Position numbers and translations under genes: made by a program. From Synechococcus sp. NOUM97013 (GTDB lineage: Bacteria > Cyanobacteriota > Cyanobacteriia > PCC-6307 > Cyanobiaceae), in NCBI RefSeq assembly GCF_014279815.1, contig NZ_CP047941.1, positions 1,178,001-1,242,000 of the forward strand: DNA of 64,000 bases, in the 5' to 3' direction. The notes beneath the pieces were generated by a model. It saw only the letters and a list, made by a program, of their open reading frames with translations. It did not search any database and was not told the origin of the DNA. Within the stretch, counting starts at the first letter, position 1; each line of letters starts with the position of its first letter. This document shows positions 55,855-64,000 of this stretch, in pieces.

Positions 55855-56946
55855 TTAATTGGATGCTTCTTTTTGTCTGTAAAGCTCCTTCAGCATCTGG
55901 TACGCCTCGTTCAATCGACGCATCGCTTCGGTGGAACCACCTGAGTCAGGATGCACCTCGATTGCTTTGCGTTTGTACGCATCGCGAATGGAGCGAAGCG
56001 TGAGCGATTGACCTGCCTGGGTTGGTAGATCCAGTTGCTTCAAGGCTCCATGCAGGGTCATCGTCGACTCCAGCGTCTCGAATGAGGTCACTTTGCGACT
56101 CCGTTTGAAACGACTCACAAAGCGACGAATGAGCGTTGGGATTCGATCGGGGACGGATCCGCTTGCGAACGGATCTTCCAAGACAGCTGCGGCCACGATC
56201 ACCTGTTCGAATCGTGGCGATGGAACCATCCATTCGGGGCAGTACTGCTGCATGGAGTGATTCACCTGACTCCAAGTGAAGGTTCGTCCTTCGCTGCCAT
56301 CGATATGAGGCCAGATGTCACGGGCCATCCAAAGCATCACCGCTTCCATCACGGTGGCTCCTGGGGCTGAGCCATAGAGATTGATCCAGTGATTCAGGGC
56401 CACCTCAAACCATTGCTGCAGTTCTGATTCGCGGACCACCGGTACAACAGGAATTTCTGTGCTGGCTTGAGGGGGAGTGCTGAGACTCTCGCGAATGGCA
56501 CTGCTGCGCTTGCGCACAAAACCGGGAAGATCAATGCCACCGCTAGCGACCGATGAACGCTTAGGAGGATCATTGAGATTGGGCTCTGACCAGTTGGAAT
56601 CGTTTGCTGTTACGGGGTCAATGGCGCCGTTGGACCCCACCAGCACAATCGCTCGGTCTTCGTCATATTGAGGATGAATGGGTTGTGCTTCTGCAGAACC
56701 AATCGGTGATGCTGCTGTTGTGTTGTCACCAAGGGAAGTGTCCCTGTTCTCCTTCCTCTCGGGCGGTGCCAGATGCTCAGTCTCGGCAGCTGAAAGCACC
56801 TGGTCTTCATCGTCCGGCTGAAAAATCTCTTCGAGAAGGCGGCGTAAGCACTCACCTCTGGATCGAATTTTCCAATCCTTGCGAAGGCAGTCGATCTGAT
56901 CGACAAGCTCTTCCGGCAATTCCAGGCTGATGCGTTTGCCGCTCAT
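55855..56946 (-). CDS. RHH-type DNA-binding / J-domain fusion protein
   Basis: A 363-residue protein with an unusual layout. Residues 1-45 (KRISLELPEELVDQID, then SRGECLRRLLEEIF) fit the ribbon-helix-helix (CopG/MetJ-like) DNA-binding fold. Residues 46-170 are a charged, disordered-looking linker. Residues 170-290 form a helical middle part of unknown type (QQWFEVALNHWINLYGSAPG; EAVMLWMARDIW). Residues 300-360 form a J-domain with the HPD motif (AIEVHPDSGGS), which recruits DnaK. It sits next to the GAGAC repeats; a binding link is only a hypothesis. Confidence 0.8.
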   Translation of the reverse strand: MSGKRISLELPEELVDQIDCLRKDWKIRSRGECLRRLLEEIFQPDDEDQVLSAAETEHLAPPERKENRDTSLGDNTTAASPIGSAEAQPIHPQYDEDRAIVLVGSNGAIDPVTANDSNWSEPNLNDPPKRSSVASGGIDLPGFVRKRSSAIRESLSTPPQASTEIPVVPVVRESELQQWFEVALNHWINLYGSAPGATVMEAVMLWMARDIWPHIDGSEGRTFTWSQVNHSMQQYCPEWMVPSPRFEQVIVAAAVLEDPFASGSVPDRIPTLIRRFVSRFKRSRKVTSFETLESTMTLHGALKQLDLPTQAGQSLTLRSIRDAYKRKAIEVHPDSGGSTEAMRRLNEAYQMLKELYRQKEASN

Positions 56947-56979
56947 GAACGCGCGCTTACCAAATCCACAAACAACCGG

Positions 56980-58581
56980 TCATTGGCCCTGCAGGCGACG
57001 CAGCCACTCCTGCTGAGCGCGGATGGCTTCACGGTATCGCTGCTCCAACGAAGTGTTCACCCTCTGGGGCATGATCATTGCCGGTGGCATCAATGATGAG
57101 CCTCCGGCTCGCGGTGACACGATCATTGGGGGCTGCACCGGTTGTGTGGCGGGTTCGGCCTGTGGTGCTGGCGTGGTGGTTGGCTCAACACGCAGATTGA
57201 CCGCTGGAGGTGCCTGCTGGGGAGTCACCGTTCGGGTCTTGGCTTCGCTTTCAGCCTTGCGCGCTGCCTCCAGCATCTGTTCGCGTTGACGAAGCATCGC
57301 CAGTTGCGTCACGGGCACAACACTGAGCAAATGTCCCGGCGTGGCATCTGCTGGATACACAAGACTGACTTTGACAGGATTAATCGACCCTTTTTTGAGA
57401 TTTAGATCAGAAATTGAGAGGCTTTGTCCCGAACGCATCCCGACATGAACCTCCTTGTATCCCTCATCCGTTTGGATACCGATGGACCCACGGAATGCTG
57501 TGAAGGGTGAGCGTCCTGTGGCAACTGGATGACTGAGCACCAACTCATGGGCACCATCTCCAGAAAGATTCATTTCTACATCAAATCTCACTCCATAAGT
57601 ACCAACATTATTGACTGCTGAATCAATCATCCGTGTGCTGAGTTGATTCACCTGGATATCTCGTGTCCCGAAATGATGTTTGCGTGTGCTGGTTAAAGGC
57701 ACATGCAACGGTCCTTGTCCTAGATCATGTTGGATGACTGCTTCATATTGATCACCGAGTGCAACACCTGCCACTCGCGAGAACACTTTTCCTGTTTCGA
57801 TTTCTCGTATGCGATTCAAATAGATTCGGCCTGGAGCTAATCGACCTCGATCGAGAACGGCGATAAGTTCATGTTCCTGTTGCGTTTCTTCAGCAGCTAC
57901 AACAGCCATATGGAAAGGACCATTGCTCGTTCCACGCAGCAATCCATTCATGATTCCCCTGGCTGGGAGAACCGTGCTGACAATGACTTTACGGCTATTG
58001 GGTGGAATGACAATCTCTTTGGACAGCTTGCGGTCAAGCTCACCTCGCAGAATCTGAACGGCTGTTGCATCTCCAGGGCCAGTATTCCAAGGCCTGGGGC
58101 CTAAGGGTTTGACACCCATCAATTTGTTGGGGTGATAAGGAGCCTCAAAGCTGTTCTTTACAGAACCTTCTGTGAACGTCAGGGTGACTGGTTTTGATCC
58201 TGGATTAATCGCGATTGCAGCAACCGTCAGCAGGCCACGATCTCTTCTTCCACCCAGTTTGCTTGAATCTTGAGGATAGTATTTATGGTGCATATGCACA
58301 CCAAATGCACCGTTGAAGGTGAACGTTGCATTGTTGAGAGGCTGGTTATTTTCGGATGCGATTCCGCTGCCTGGTGCGGTGTTCACCAGGATTCCCGGTC
58401 CCTTCACAATCTCCGGCTGATTGGAGTGCAGAACGGGAATGTTGTTGAAGTTTCCATTGAGCGCTCTCGCGCTTTGACCCGCCATCAGAGGCACGTAGGC
58501 ATACGCCGGACGCATCAAGGCAGTCCCGGCTGTCGCGAGAGAGACGCCTGCCAGGACCAGTGCTGGGAAATTTTGAGACAT
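56980..58581 (-). CDS. DUF3370-family exported protein
   Basis: About 533 residues from ATG at 58581. N-terminal signal-like region (FPALVLAGVSLATAGTALMRPAYA), then the DUF3370 segments VPLMAGQSARALNGNFNNIPVLHSN and AFGVHMHHKYYPQD, a beta-rich body, and a C-terminal Pro/Gln/Ala-rich tail with a coiled-coil-like end (RYREAIRAQQEWLRRLQ). Function unknown; probably extracellular or periplasmic. Confidence 0.8.
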   Translation of the reverse strand: MSQNFPALVLAGVSLATAGTALMRPAYAYVPLMAGQSARALNGNFNNIPVLHSNQPEIVKGPGILVNTAPGSGIASENNQPLNNATFTFNGAFGVHMHHKYYPQDSSKLGGRRDRGLLTVAAIAINPGSKPVTLTFTEGSVKNSFEAPYHPNKLMGVKPLGPRPWNTGPGDATAVQILRGELDRKLSKEIVIPPNSRKVIVSTVLPARGIMNGLLRGTSNGPFHMAVVAAEETQQEHELIAVLDRGRLAPGRIYLNRIREIETGKVFSRVAGVALGDQYEAVIQHDLGQGPLHVPLTSTRKHHFGTRDIQVNQLSTRMIDSAVNNVGTYGVRFDVEMNLSGDGAHELVLSHPVATGRSPFTAFRGSIGIQTDEGYKEVHVGMRSGQSLSISDLNLKKGSINPVKVSLVYPADATPGHLLSVVPVTQLAMLRQREQMLEAARKAESEAKTRTVTPQQAPPAVNLRVEPTTTPAPQAEPATQPVQPPMIVSPRAGGSSLMPPAMIMPQRVNTSLEQRYREAIRAQQEWLRRLQGQ

Positions 58582-58791
58582 TTGCGACCAGCCAGGGCGC
58601 CCTAAGGGGCTCAAGTTCCAAACTTAATCGTCAGATGAAAAACCGCCAAGTCGGGATCAAAGGCACACCTGCAGCTGTCTTCTCGCCAGGATGGTGCCCC
58701 TTGAGACTTCGAAGTCATGTTCCCTCCTTTTGCCTGTGTTCCCTGCGCTGACGGAGACTGGGAACGTCATCACAAAGACAGGAAACTGCGG

Positions 58792-58899
58792 ATGCTCCGC
58801 TTTTGGCGCGATGGTCTGGAGCGTCAGATCGCAGCTGTGTCAGCAGCGATCTCAACCTTGGAGCAACAGATCGAGCGTGATCAACCTGGCCAGGGTTGA
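58792..58899 (+). CDS. Small coiled-coil protein (possible)
   Basis: A 35-residue frame beginning MLRFWRDGLERQ and ending in an amphipathic helix (AISTLEQQIERDQPG). AGGAA lies 7 bases upstream. Similar short proteins with FWRD.LERQ occur in other marine cyanobacteria as I recall. The longer frame from 58717 is less convincing. Its 3' end overlaps the sigma factor gene on the other strand by 19 bases. Confidence 0.4.
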   Translation: MLRFWRDGLERQIAAVSAAISTLEQQIERDQPGQG

Positions 58900-59465
58900 G
58901 TTCTGAGCTCGTGTCTCAAGCTGTTGAGACCCCTTTTCAGTCGCCGCTGAACCGTCATGGCGCTCACACCGATGCAGCGTCCGGCTTGTCTGAGACTCTG
59001 CCCTTTCAGAATCACATGAGTGACTGCCTGACGTTCCGGCCTGTCCAGGTCGGCAAGGGCAGTCATTACTTCCATGCTGTGTTCAAGCTGCTCGTGCTCT
59101 GTTCCCACGGGTTCCATTGACTGCAGATGATCCAGGTCATTGGTGATCAACGATCGGCGTTGCTTTGCCGCGTTCATTAAGGCGGATTCATCTGACTCAA
59201 CTGCCTGATCCCGACGGGGAATGCGCACCAGGGCCGCACCATCTCTGAGGTAGTGCAGGATTGCTCCTCGAATGTGGGGTTTTGCAAATGCTGCAAACGG
59301 CACCGACCTGTTGGGTTCAAAGCGTTCCGCAGCTCGCAGAAGACCGAGTAAGCCCACTTGTCTGAGGTCCTCCTGATCCTGTCCGCTGTTCGCGGAGTAA
59401 TACCTCGCAACGGGGTCAACGATGCTCAGGTGTTGTTCAACCCTGGCGTTGCGGCTTTTGTTCAT
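58881..59465 (-). CDS. Alternative sigma factor (SigF/group 3 type)
   Basis: About 194 residues from ATG at 59465. Region 2 reads QEDLRQVGLLGLLRAAERFEPNRSVPFAAFAKPHIRGAILHYLRDG, and region 4 holds the helix-turn-helix LRQAGRCIGVSAMTVQRRLKRGLNSLR. Region 1 and most of region 3 are missing, typical of short alternative sigma factors. It would direct RNA polymerase to a special promoter set; no anti-sigma gene is adjacent. Confidence 0.9.
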   Translation of the reverse strand: MNKSRNARVEQHLSIVDPVARYYSANSGQDQEDLRQVGLLGLLRAAERFEPNRSVPFAAFAKPHIRGAILHYLRDGAALVRIPRRDQAVESDESALMNAAKQRRSLITNDLDHLQSMEPVGTEHEQLEHSMEVMTALADLDRPERQAVTHVILKGQSLRQAGRCIGVSAMTVQRRLKRGLNSLRHELRTQPWPG

Positions 59466-59528
59466 TGTGTCCATTGGTCTGTCGATTCAGAACTCCTCAA
59501 AGGGGGTGTCCTCTCAGACAGTCACCGT

Positions 59529-60422
59529 TCACACCTGAATGTCATCGGTGGGATCACCAAGAGCTGGGACAACCTGACGGAGCAGTGCTTCGGCACCGTT
59601 GTGCTGGATCCAGTTCTGATCGGATTGTTCGGTGGCCAAGAGATACCCCGCAAATCCGAGAGCATTGATGCTGAATCCGTTGGCCTGTTCGCATCGCCGC
59701 CGGATCAAAGCCATCCAGGATCGCGTCAGTAAGAGGTTGTAGGGCGCCTGTGGGAGCTCACAGGACTCTTTGTTCCCCAACCTCAATGCATTGGCCAGGT
59801 GGCGATACAGCGCGTGCAGTTCCCGGGCTTCGTCATGTGGATCCATGCAGCTTGGTCGCCTGGCGATCATGCAGCTGCGTGTGAGTGGGTCATTGTTCAG
59901 GTCCCGCTTGGCTGACCTGGCATCAAGCAGTCGCTCGAACCATTCGACACGTGGACAACTGCGTGCATCGGACTCTCTAGGCAGCAATTGAAGGTGCCGA
60001 TGCGGTTGACTCGCGCCAGCCAAGGGTCCGCTGTTCAGAAACCAAAGGCCTGTGCTGTCGTTGTCCACGCTGACCAGAGCCCGCCAGTCCTTGAGCGTGA
60101 GCCAGTCCACCTGGGAAGCCCACTCCCGCGTGATCAAGAGCATGTGCCCTGTTTGGACGGGATATTTGTTGAGGATCAGAACGTGATCGTTGCCAACGTT
60201 GTCAATCGCCAGCTCGGGATCCCAGGGGCGAAATGGATTGATCTTGGGACCTTCGCTGCGGTGATGTTTGGGCAATCGATCGTTCAACTCCCGCAGTTCA
60301 AATTGGTCTGCGTTGGGTCCCTGGATCTCGACTCTTGAGGTGCTCAGTGGCACCAAGGCTTGCTGCCTCAGAGCCTGTTCCGATCGCTCCAAGGCTTTTT
60401 TCCAGTAGATCTGATCAGCCAT
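59529..60422 (-). CDS. ATP adenylyltransferase (Ap4A phosphorylase)
   Basis: About 297 residues from ATG at 60422. INPFRPWDPELAI and the HIT-like motif GASQPHRHLQLLP (His triad) are those of Ap4A phosphorylase. It splits diadenosine tetraphosphate with phosphate, a stress-linked nucleotide. An extension to 60467 overlaps the SpoIID gene. The two genes overlap by 8 bases even from the shorter start. Confidence 0.88.
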   Translation of the reverse strand: MADQIYWKKALERSEQALRQQALVPLSTSRVEIQGPNADQFELRELNDRLPKHHRSEGPKINPFRPWDPELAIDNVGNDHVLILNKYPVQTGHMLLITREWASQVDWLTLKDWRALVSVDNDSTGLWFLNSGPLAGASQPHRHLQLLPRESDARSCPRVEWFERLLDARSAKRDLNNDPLTRSCMIARRPSCMDPHDEARELHALYRHLANALRLGNKESCELPQAPYNLLLTRSWMALIRRRCEQANGFSINALGFAGYLLATEQSDQNWIQHNGAEALLRQVVPALGDPTDDIQV

Positions 60423-61338
60423 CCCGACGGATCCTCGCAAGCGTCGCGCCGTTGTAATACCTGTCAAGAATTTGGTTGTACGTCAGTCCCTGTTGCGCCA
60501 GCTTCTGTGCACCGTGCTGACTCATGCTCGCTCCGAGATGACTGTGGGCTTCATCCACGATGGCCTGCGTGGCTGCATACAGCGATTCCACCAATCCACC
60601 TTGATGACTCAACACCAGCCCTCTGGTGGCCTCTGTGGCCTTGCGTGTCTGCGCGGTTGAACTGGCCTGTCCTGCGTAGGCCTGCCAACGGGTCGTATCA
60701 CCAAGGTTCCAATCCGAGCTGGCAGGACGGATCAGATGCACTAAGCCGTAGGAGCGGGCAGCAACGGCTTGCGCTTTCAGGGCCTCTTCATTCCAGGCAC
60801 TAGGCATTTCGGCACCCACCACGGAGGAGACATAGCGCTCCATGTTGATCTCATTTACTGCAATCCAGCCTTGTCCCCGGTTGAACAGATGGATGATCCC
60901 CTGATAGGTCCGCCCGTTCACTTTGACGGTTCCCTCAGGTGTTCCGCAGCGCACTCGCGTTCTTGAGACTGCTGTCAGCAGGCTTTTGAGACTTGCTGGT
61001 GCCACCGGCTCTCCTGCCATCGTGCTGCAGGTGGATAGACCCTGTGGCTGAACGACACGAATAGGTTGCTGACTCAGCAAAGCAACCCGCAGGAGTGGAT
61101 CGATCGTGGTGTCGTCTGGCGCGACTGCAGTGGCCTGGTTTGGTTCTTGTTCGCCCGCTTGATCGGTGGAGTGTTGCGGAAAGCGACTTGCGCTGTGATC
61201 GCCTTCAAGCAGGGCACTGAGTAGCGCCTCGGTCTCCGATGTCGTTGAACTGGAGAACCCTCCCGTGAGCGAAGCGACCGTTGCCGCAGTGCTCACACTC
61301 GCGATCAGCGTTAGCAACAGTGGTCGGAGAAGACGCAT
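60415..61338 (-). CDS. SpoIID/LytB domain protein, exported
   Basis: About 307 residues from ATG at 61338. A signal-like N-terminus (LLRPLLLTLIASVSTAATVA) is followed by a low-complexity stretch and the SpoIID domain: EINMERYVSSVVGAEMPSAWNEEALKAQAVAARSYGLVH and GLTYNQILDRYYNGATLARI. SpoIID family members cut peptidoglycan glycan strands lacking stem peptides. Here it is probably a cell-wall enzyme. Confidence 0.9.
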   Translation of the reverse strand: MRLLRPLLLTLIASVSTAATVASLTGGFSSSTTSETEALLSALLEGDHSASRFPQHSTDQAGEQEPNQATAVAPDDTTIDPLLRVALLSQQPIRVVQPQGLSTCSTMAGEPVAPASLKSLLTAVSRTRVRCGTPEGTVKVNGRTYQGIIHLFNRGQGWIAVNEINMERYVSSVVGAEMPSAWNEEALKAQAVAARSYGLVHLIRPASSDWNLGDTTRWQAYAGQASSTAQTRKATEATRGLVLSHQGGLVESLYAATQAIVDEAHSHLGASMSQHGAQKLAQQGLTYNQILDRYYNGATLARIRRDG

Positions 61339-61362
61339 ATCCGCTGCAGCGGCGTTGGAATC

Positions 61363-62091
61363 ATGCCTCAACTGAGCTCAGCTGGCTGGCAAGGACGCGC
61401 ACTCGTTGTGGGTGGTGGGGGGATCGGACGTGCTGTTCGTCAGCATTTGGCAGAGCGGTGTCCCGATCTCGATGTGTCCCTGGCCACGCGCTGCCCAGCG
61501 ACCCATGACGAGTGGCTTCTCGATCTGGAGTCCGATGACAGCCTCGCAGCGCTCACGGAACGTCTCTGTGACGCCTCACAGCCTTTACGTTTGCTGTTCA
61601 ACGCCACGGGTCGTTTGCATGGCCCCTCGATCCAACCTGAAAAACGGTTGAAGCAGGTTCAGTCGGCCGCGTTGATCGAGTCGTTCCGGATCAACGCAGC
61701 AGCTCCGCTTCTGCTTGCGAAAGCTGTTGAGCCGGCTCTGGATCGAAGCCAACCCTTCCATTTCGCAAGCCTGAGTGCTCGTGTCGGGAGCATCGGCGAC
61801 AACCGTAGTGGTGGTTGGTACGCCTACCGCAGCGCAAAGGCTGCACAGAACATGATGCTTCGTTGCCTGAGTTTGGAATGGGCACGACGGTTTCCTTTGG
61901 CAACTGTGACGCTGCTGCATCCCGGAACCACCGACACCAACTTGTCCAAACCGTTTCAAAGCTTTGTGCCCAAGGAGCAGCTGTTCACTCCTGAACGCGC
62001 TGCCGGTCATCTGATTGATGTGCTGCTCGCGCAGGCTCCTGAGCACACCGGCCGGTTTCTGGCCTGGGACGGTCAGGTCATCCCCTGGTAA
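61363..62091 (+). CDS. SDR-family oxidoreductase
   Basis: A 242-residue short-chain dehydrogenase. The cofactor motif GGGGIGRAVRQHL is near residue 18, and the active site YAYRSAK (Tyr, Lys) is near 152. NATGRLHG replaces the usual NNAG. The substrate is unknown. It is divergent from the SpoIID gene. Confidence 0.9.
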   Translation: MPQLSSAGWQGRALVVGGGGIGRAVRQHLAERCPDLDVSLATRCPATHDEWLLDLESDDSLAALTERLCDASQPLRLLFNATGRLHGPSIQPEKRLKQVQSAALIESFRINAAAPLLLAKAVEPALDRSQPFHFASLSARVGSIGDNRSGGWYAYRSAKAAQNMMLRCLSLEWARRFPLATVTLLHPGTTDTNLSKPFQSFVPKEQLFTPERAAGHLIDVLLAQAPEHTGRFLAWDGQVIPW

Positions 62092-62480
62092 GCGCAGGCT
62101 TTCAACAACTCCAGAGGAATCACATCCGTTGCACTGAACGCTGTGGCTTCAAGCCTCACGGGTGGGGCCATCCCATCGTCGTGGGCCTGTTTCCAACGTG
62201 GAGCGCAGACGCACCAGTGATCGCCGGGTCGAAGCCCTGGGAATGAAAAGGCCGGCACCGGCGTACTGAGATCGTTGCCCTGGGCTTTGCTGTAGCTGAG
62301 AAAGCTTTCGGTCATCACACAGCAGACGCTGTGTTGTCCGAGATCTGCAACATCTGAGCGACAGAAGCCATCGCGGAACCATCCGGTCATCGGTTCACAG
62401 CTGCAGAGCTCGAGAGGGGAGCCAAGAACGTTCAGATCGCTGTTCTGGTCAGCATTCTGGGCAGATGACTCGGAGCTCAT
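62073..62480 (-). CDS. DUF2237 family protein
   Basis: About 135 residues from ATG at 62480. NVLGSPLELCSCEPMTGWFRDGFC, LGQHSVCCVMTESFLSYSKAQGNDLSTP and GLRPGDHWCVCAPRW are the DUF2237 pattern, with several conserved Cys. Function unknown. The 3' end overlaps the SDR gene by 19 bases. Confidence 0.85.
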   Translation of the reverse strand: MSSESSAQNADQNSDLNVLGSPLELCSCEPMTGWFRDGFCRSDVADLGQHSVCCVMTESFLSYSKAQGNDLSTPVPAFSFPGLRPGDHWCVCAPRWKQAHDDGMAPPVRLEATAFSATDVIPLELLKACAYQGMT

Positions 62481-62591
62481 GATGAAGCAGAAACCCCCAG
62501 GAGTCTGCCGAAGGAGTGGCACATTGCGCGACAAGGTGGTTGACGGATCCCGGGGGCTAGGCGTTAAAGGTCAATCAGTCATGCCTCCTCG

Positions 62592-62822
62592 ATGGATTGG
62601 GAGTTCACTGAAGACGCGGCGTTCCTCGCCCTCTGCGATGCCTTCCGCGAGAGCGGAGAGTCCTCGGCCATTGAGTTCTTGGCCAACGGGGAAGGCGCAT
62701 TCCATTTCCAGGATCTTGCGCAAAATGCGGCAGGGGAAGGAATTGACCTGAGCGAGTCAAGTGCTCTTGAGGAGTTTCAGCAAGAAGTGATCGACACGAT
62801 GGAGAAGCTCTGCCAAGACTGA
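62592..62822 (+). CDS. Small acidic hypothetical protein
   Basis: A 76-residue acidic protein starting MDWEFTEDAAFLALCDAF. It is probably helical and soluble, with an EFLANGEGAFHFQDLAQNA middle and an EEFQQEVIDTMEKLCQD end. Single-gene appearance; no family recognised. Confidence 0.6.
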   Translation: MDWEFTEDAAFLALCDAFRESGESSAIEFLANGEGAFHFQDLAQNAAGEGIDLSESSALEEFQQEVIDTMEKLCQD

Positions 62823-62854
62823 TCGGCAGAGCTCCATCCAATTCGCGGCTCGGG

Positions 62855-63127
62855 TCAGCCGTAGAAGAAGCTGATTTCCTTGTCTTTCAGACCCTCCCAG
62901 CCTGCAGCGATCAGTCGCCCATTCAGGGTGTCCTGATCGAAATGCTTCGCGCCTGTGCGAACCACGCGATTGCGCATCGATTTGCGCACACCGCTGCGTT
63001 TGCGCTGGCCCTCGAGATCCATCACCTCCCGGTAAAGCATCAGCATCTCTGCGGGCAGCGCAGAACCGTCGAGATCGATGCCGGCAGCAATGGCCTTGTC
63101 GATGGCGTCAGGCCCACTCAGATCCAT
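62855..63127 (-). CDS. Conserved hypothetical protein
   Basis: About 90 residues from ATG at 63127 (MDLSGPDAIDKAIAAGIDLDG). It contains MLMLYREVMDLEGQRKRSGVRKSMRNRVVR and a hydrophobic end. An extension to 63175 is less likely. It lies 66 bases downstream of metH on the same strand. Function unknown. Confidence 0.6.
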   Translation of the reverse strand: MDLSGPDAIDKAIAAGIDLDGSALPAEMLMLYREVMDLEGQRKRSGVRKSMRNRVVRTGAKHFDQDTLNGRLIAAGWEGLKDKEISFFYG

Positions 63128-63193
63128 GGTGGTTGAACAGTTGATGGCCGCAGCAGTCTGCAGCAGCCACCTCACTGGGTCGGGACCGATGTA

Positions 63194-64000
63194 TCAGGCA
63201 CTGAAGTAGCGAGCTGTGCTGTGCAGGGCCACTAGGGCAGTGGTGCTCTGCTCCGGATGGAGCTGGTCGCTTTCATCCATGCTGAGTCCGATCCGCTCGG
63301 CGCCCAGCCAAAGCAGCTGTTGACGCGAATCGGAAACATTGGGGCACGCCGGATAACCAAAGGAATAACGACTGCCCCTGTAACGCTGGGCCAGAACATC
63401 GCGCAGTGGCATTCCCTGAGCGTCCGCAAAGCCGCATTCACGGCGGATGCGGGCATGGGTCCATTCGGCCAGTGCTTCGGCCATCTGAACCGCTAATCCA
63501 TGGAAGTAGAGGTAATCGCTGTAGGAATCGGCTTCGAACAGGCGCTGAGCAAATAGCGAGGCCTGCTCACCCATGGTCACCGCCTGCATGGGGAGCACGT
63601 CAGTGGGGCGTCCGTTGTCGAGATCGCGATAGAAATCCGCGATGCAATATCTGTTTCCGCTTCGTTGGCGGGGAAGTGCGAAGCGTCCGAGCTCACGGGA
63701 ACCTTCCGGATTGAAGACCACCACCTCATTGCCATCGCGACCGCAGGGGAAATAGCCGTAGGCCACTGCCGGGTGCAGCAGTTGTTCTTCGACCGATCGC
63801 TTCAGCCACTGTTGGAGCACCGGCTCTGCCTTGGCCTCCAGGTCAGCCTCATAGGCTTCGCGCGATTGGCCTTTGGCCTTGCGCATCTGCCACTGCCCTG
63901 CAAACAGAGCCTGCCGATCGAGATAAGCGATCACCTCTTCGAGGGGAATCTCAGATTCACCCTGCAAAACTTTTGACCCCAGGAAGACCGGCTGAACAGC
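63194..64000 (-). CDS. metH: Cobalamin-dependent methionine synthase, C-terminal part
   Basis: The frame is open to the right edge. The visible ~268 residues are the activation (SAM-binding) domain of MetH: LDRQALFAGQWQMRKAKG, PVAYGYFPCGRDGN-like region, YSDYLYFHGLAVQMAEALAEWTH, and RYSFGYPACPN. It regenerates methionine from homocysteine with B12; the cobU-like gene in this window makes part of that cofactor. Confidence 0.93.
   Translation of the reverse strand, partial: AVQPVFLGSKVLQGESEIPLEEVIAYLDRQALFAGQWQMRKAKGQSREAYEADLEAKAEPVLQQWLKRSVEEQLLHPAVAYGYFPCGRDGNEVVVFNPEGSRELGRFALPRQRSGNRYCIADFYRDLDNGRPTDVLPMQAVTMGEQASLFAQRLFEADSYSDYLYFHGLAVQMAEALAEWTHARIRRECGFADAQGMPLRDVLAQRYRGSRYSFGYPACPNVSDSRQQLLWLGAERIGLSMDESDQLHPEQSTTALVALHSTARYFSA

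Overview
The window looks like a stretch of a marine picocyanobacterial chromosome, most likely a Synechococcus. The evidence is a phycobilisome gene (apcD), photosystem II small subunits (psbY, psb30), the aerobic chlorophyll cyclase acsF, carotenoid isomerase crtH, ycf20, pcxA, a UPF0182 membrane protein and many short proteins of picocyanobacterial type. Genes are tightly packed, with ATGA-type overlaps inside operons and several convergent 3' overlaps. No phage, IS element, rRNA operon or CRISPR array was recognised. Three tRNAs are present: Lys-UUU, Pro-UGG and a CAU-anticodon tRNA.

Layout. 1-4.7 kb: end of an acyltransferase gene, BolA/monothiol glutaredoxin pair, an alpha/beta hydrolase, an OmpR-type regulator with a degenerate receiver, small conserved proteins. 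4.7-9.4 kb: crtH, a CDF-type transporter, trmFO, psbY, gamma-carbonic-anhydrase-like protein. 9.6-12.2 kb: a PAS protein / histidine kinase / single-domain response regulator cassette between tRNA-Lys and tRNA-Pro, then an AT-rich gap. 12.2-16 kb: a repeat-containing protein, TerC, three tiny proteins, a DEAD-box helicase. 16-21 kb: acsF-tldD-pmbA-fmt on the minus strand, with tldD carrying an in-frame amber codon. 21-30 kb: DUF2996, a short membrane protein, ubiX, a Zam/RNase R-like protein without catalytic aspartates, two half-size GDT1 transporters, psb30, a ClC channel, recJ. 30-37 kb: HAD phosphatase, ycf20, glycerate kinase, rpmF, ftsH, UPF0182, 2-Cys peroxiredoxin. 38-46 kb: M23 peptidase, trmL, cobU, pcxA, TPM/psb32-like, TerB-like, a cytochrome b6f cofactor-assembly protein, lptC, metG. 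46-54 kb: FAD oxidoreductase, an intact RNase II, rpsR, rpmG, pheT, rlmD. 54-59 kb: apcD, a roughly 1 kb non-coding stretch full of GAGAC/GTCTC inverted repeats, an RHH/J-domain fusion protein, a DUF3370 protein. 59-64 kb: alternative sigma factor, Ap4A phosphorylase, SpoIID-like protein, SDR enzyme, DUF2237, small proteins, and the end of metH.

Most of this is housekeeping and photosynthesis. The parts worth a second look are the GAGAC repeat region beside the RHH/J-domain gene (54.9-56.9 kb), the amber codon in tldD, two genes whose conserved N-termini lack any AUG/GUG/UUG start (DEAD helicase and RNase II), two apparent pseudo-enzyme or pseudo-receiver proteins, and the tRNA-flanked PAS/kinase/regulator cassette. 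All family assignments come from reading motifs by eye; no database search was possible.
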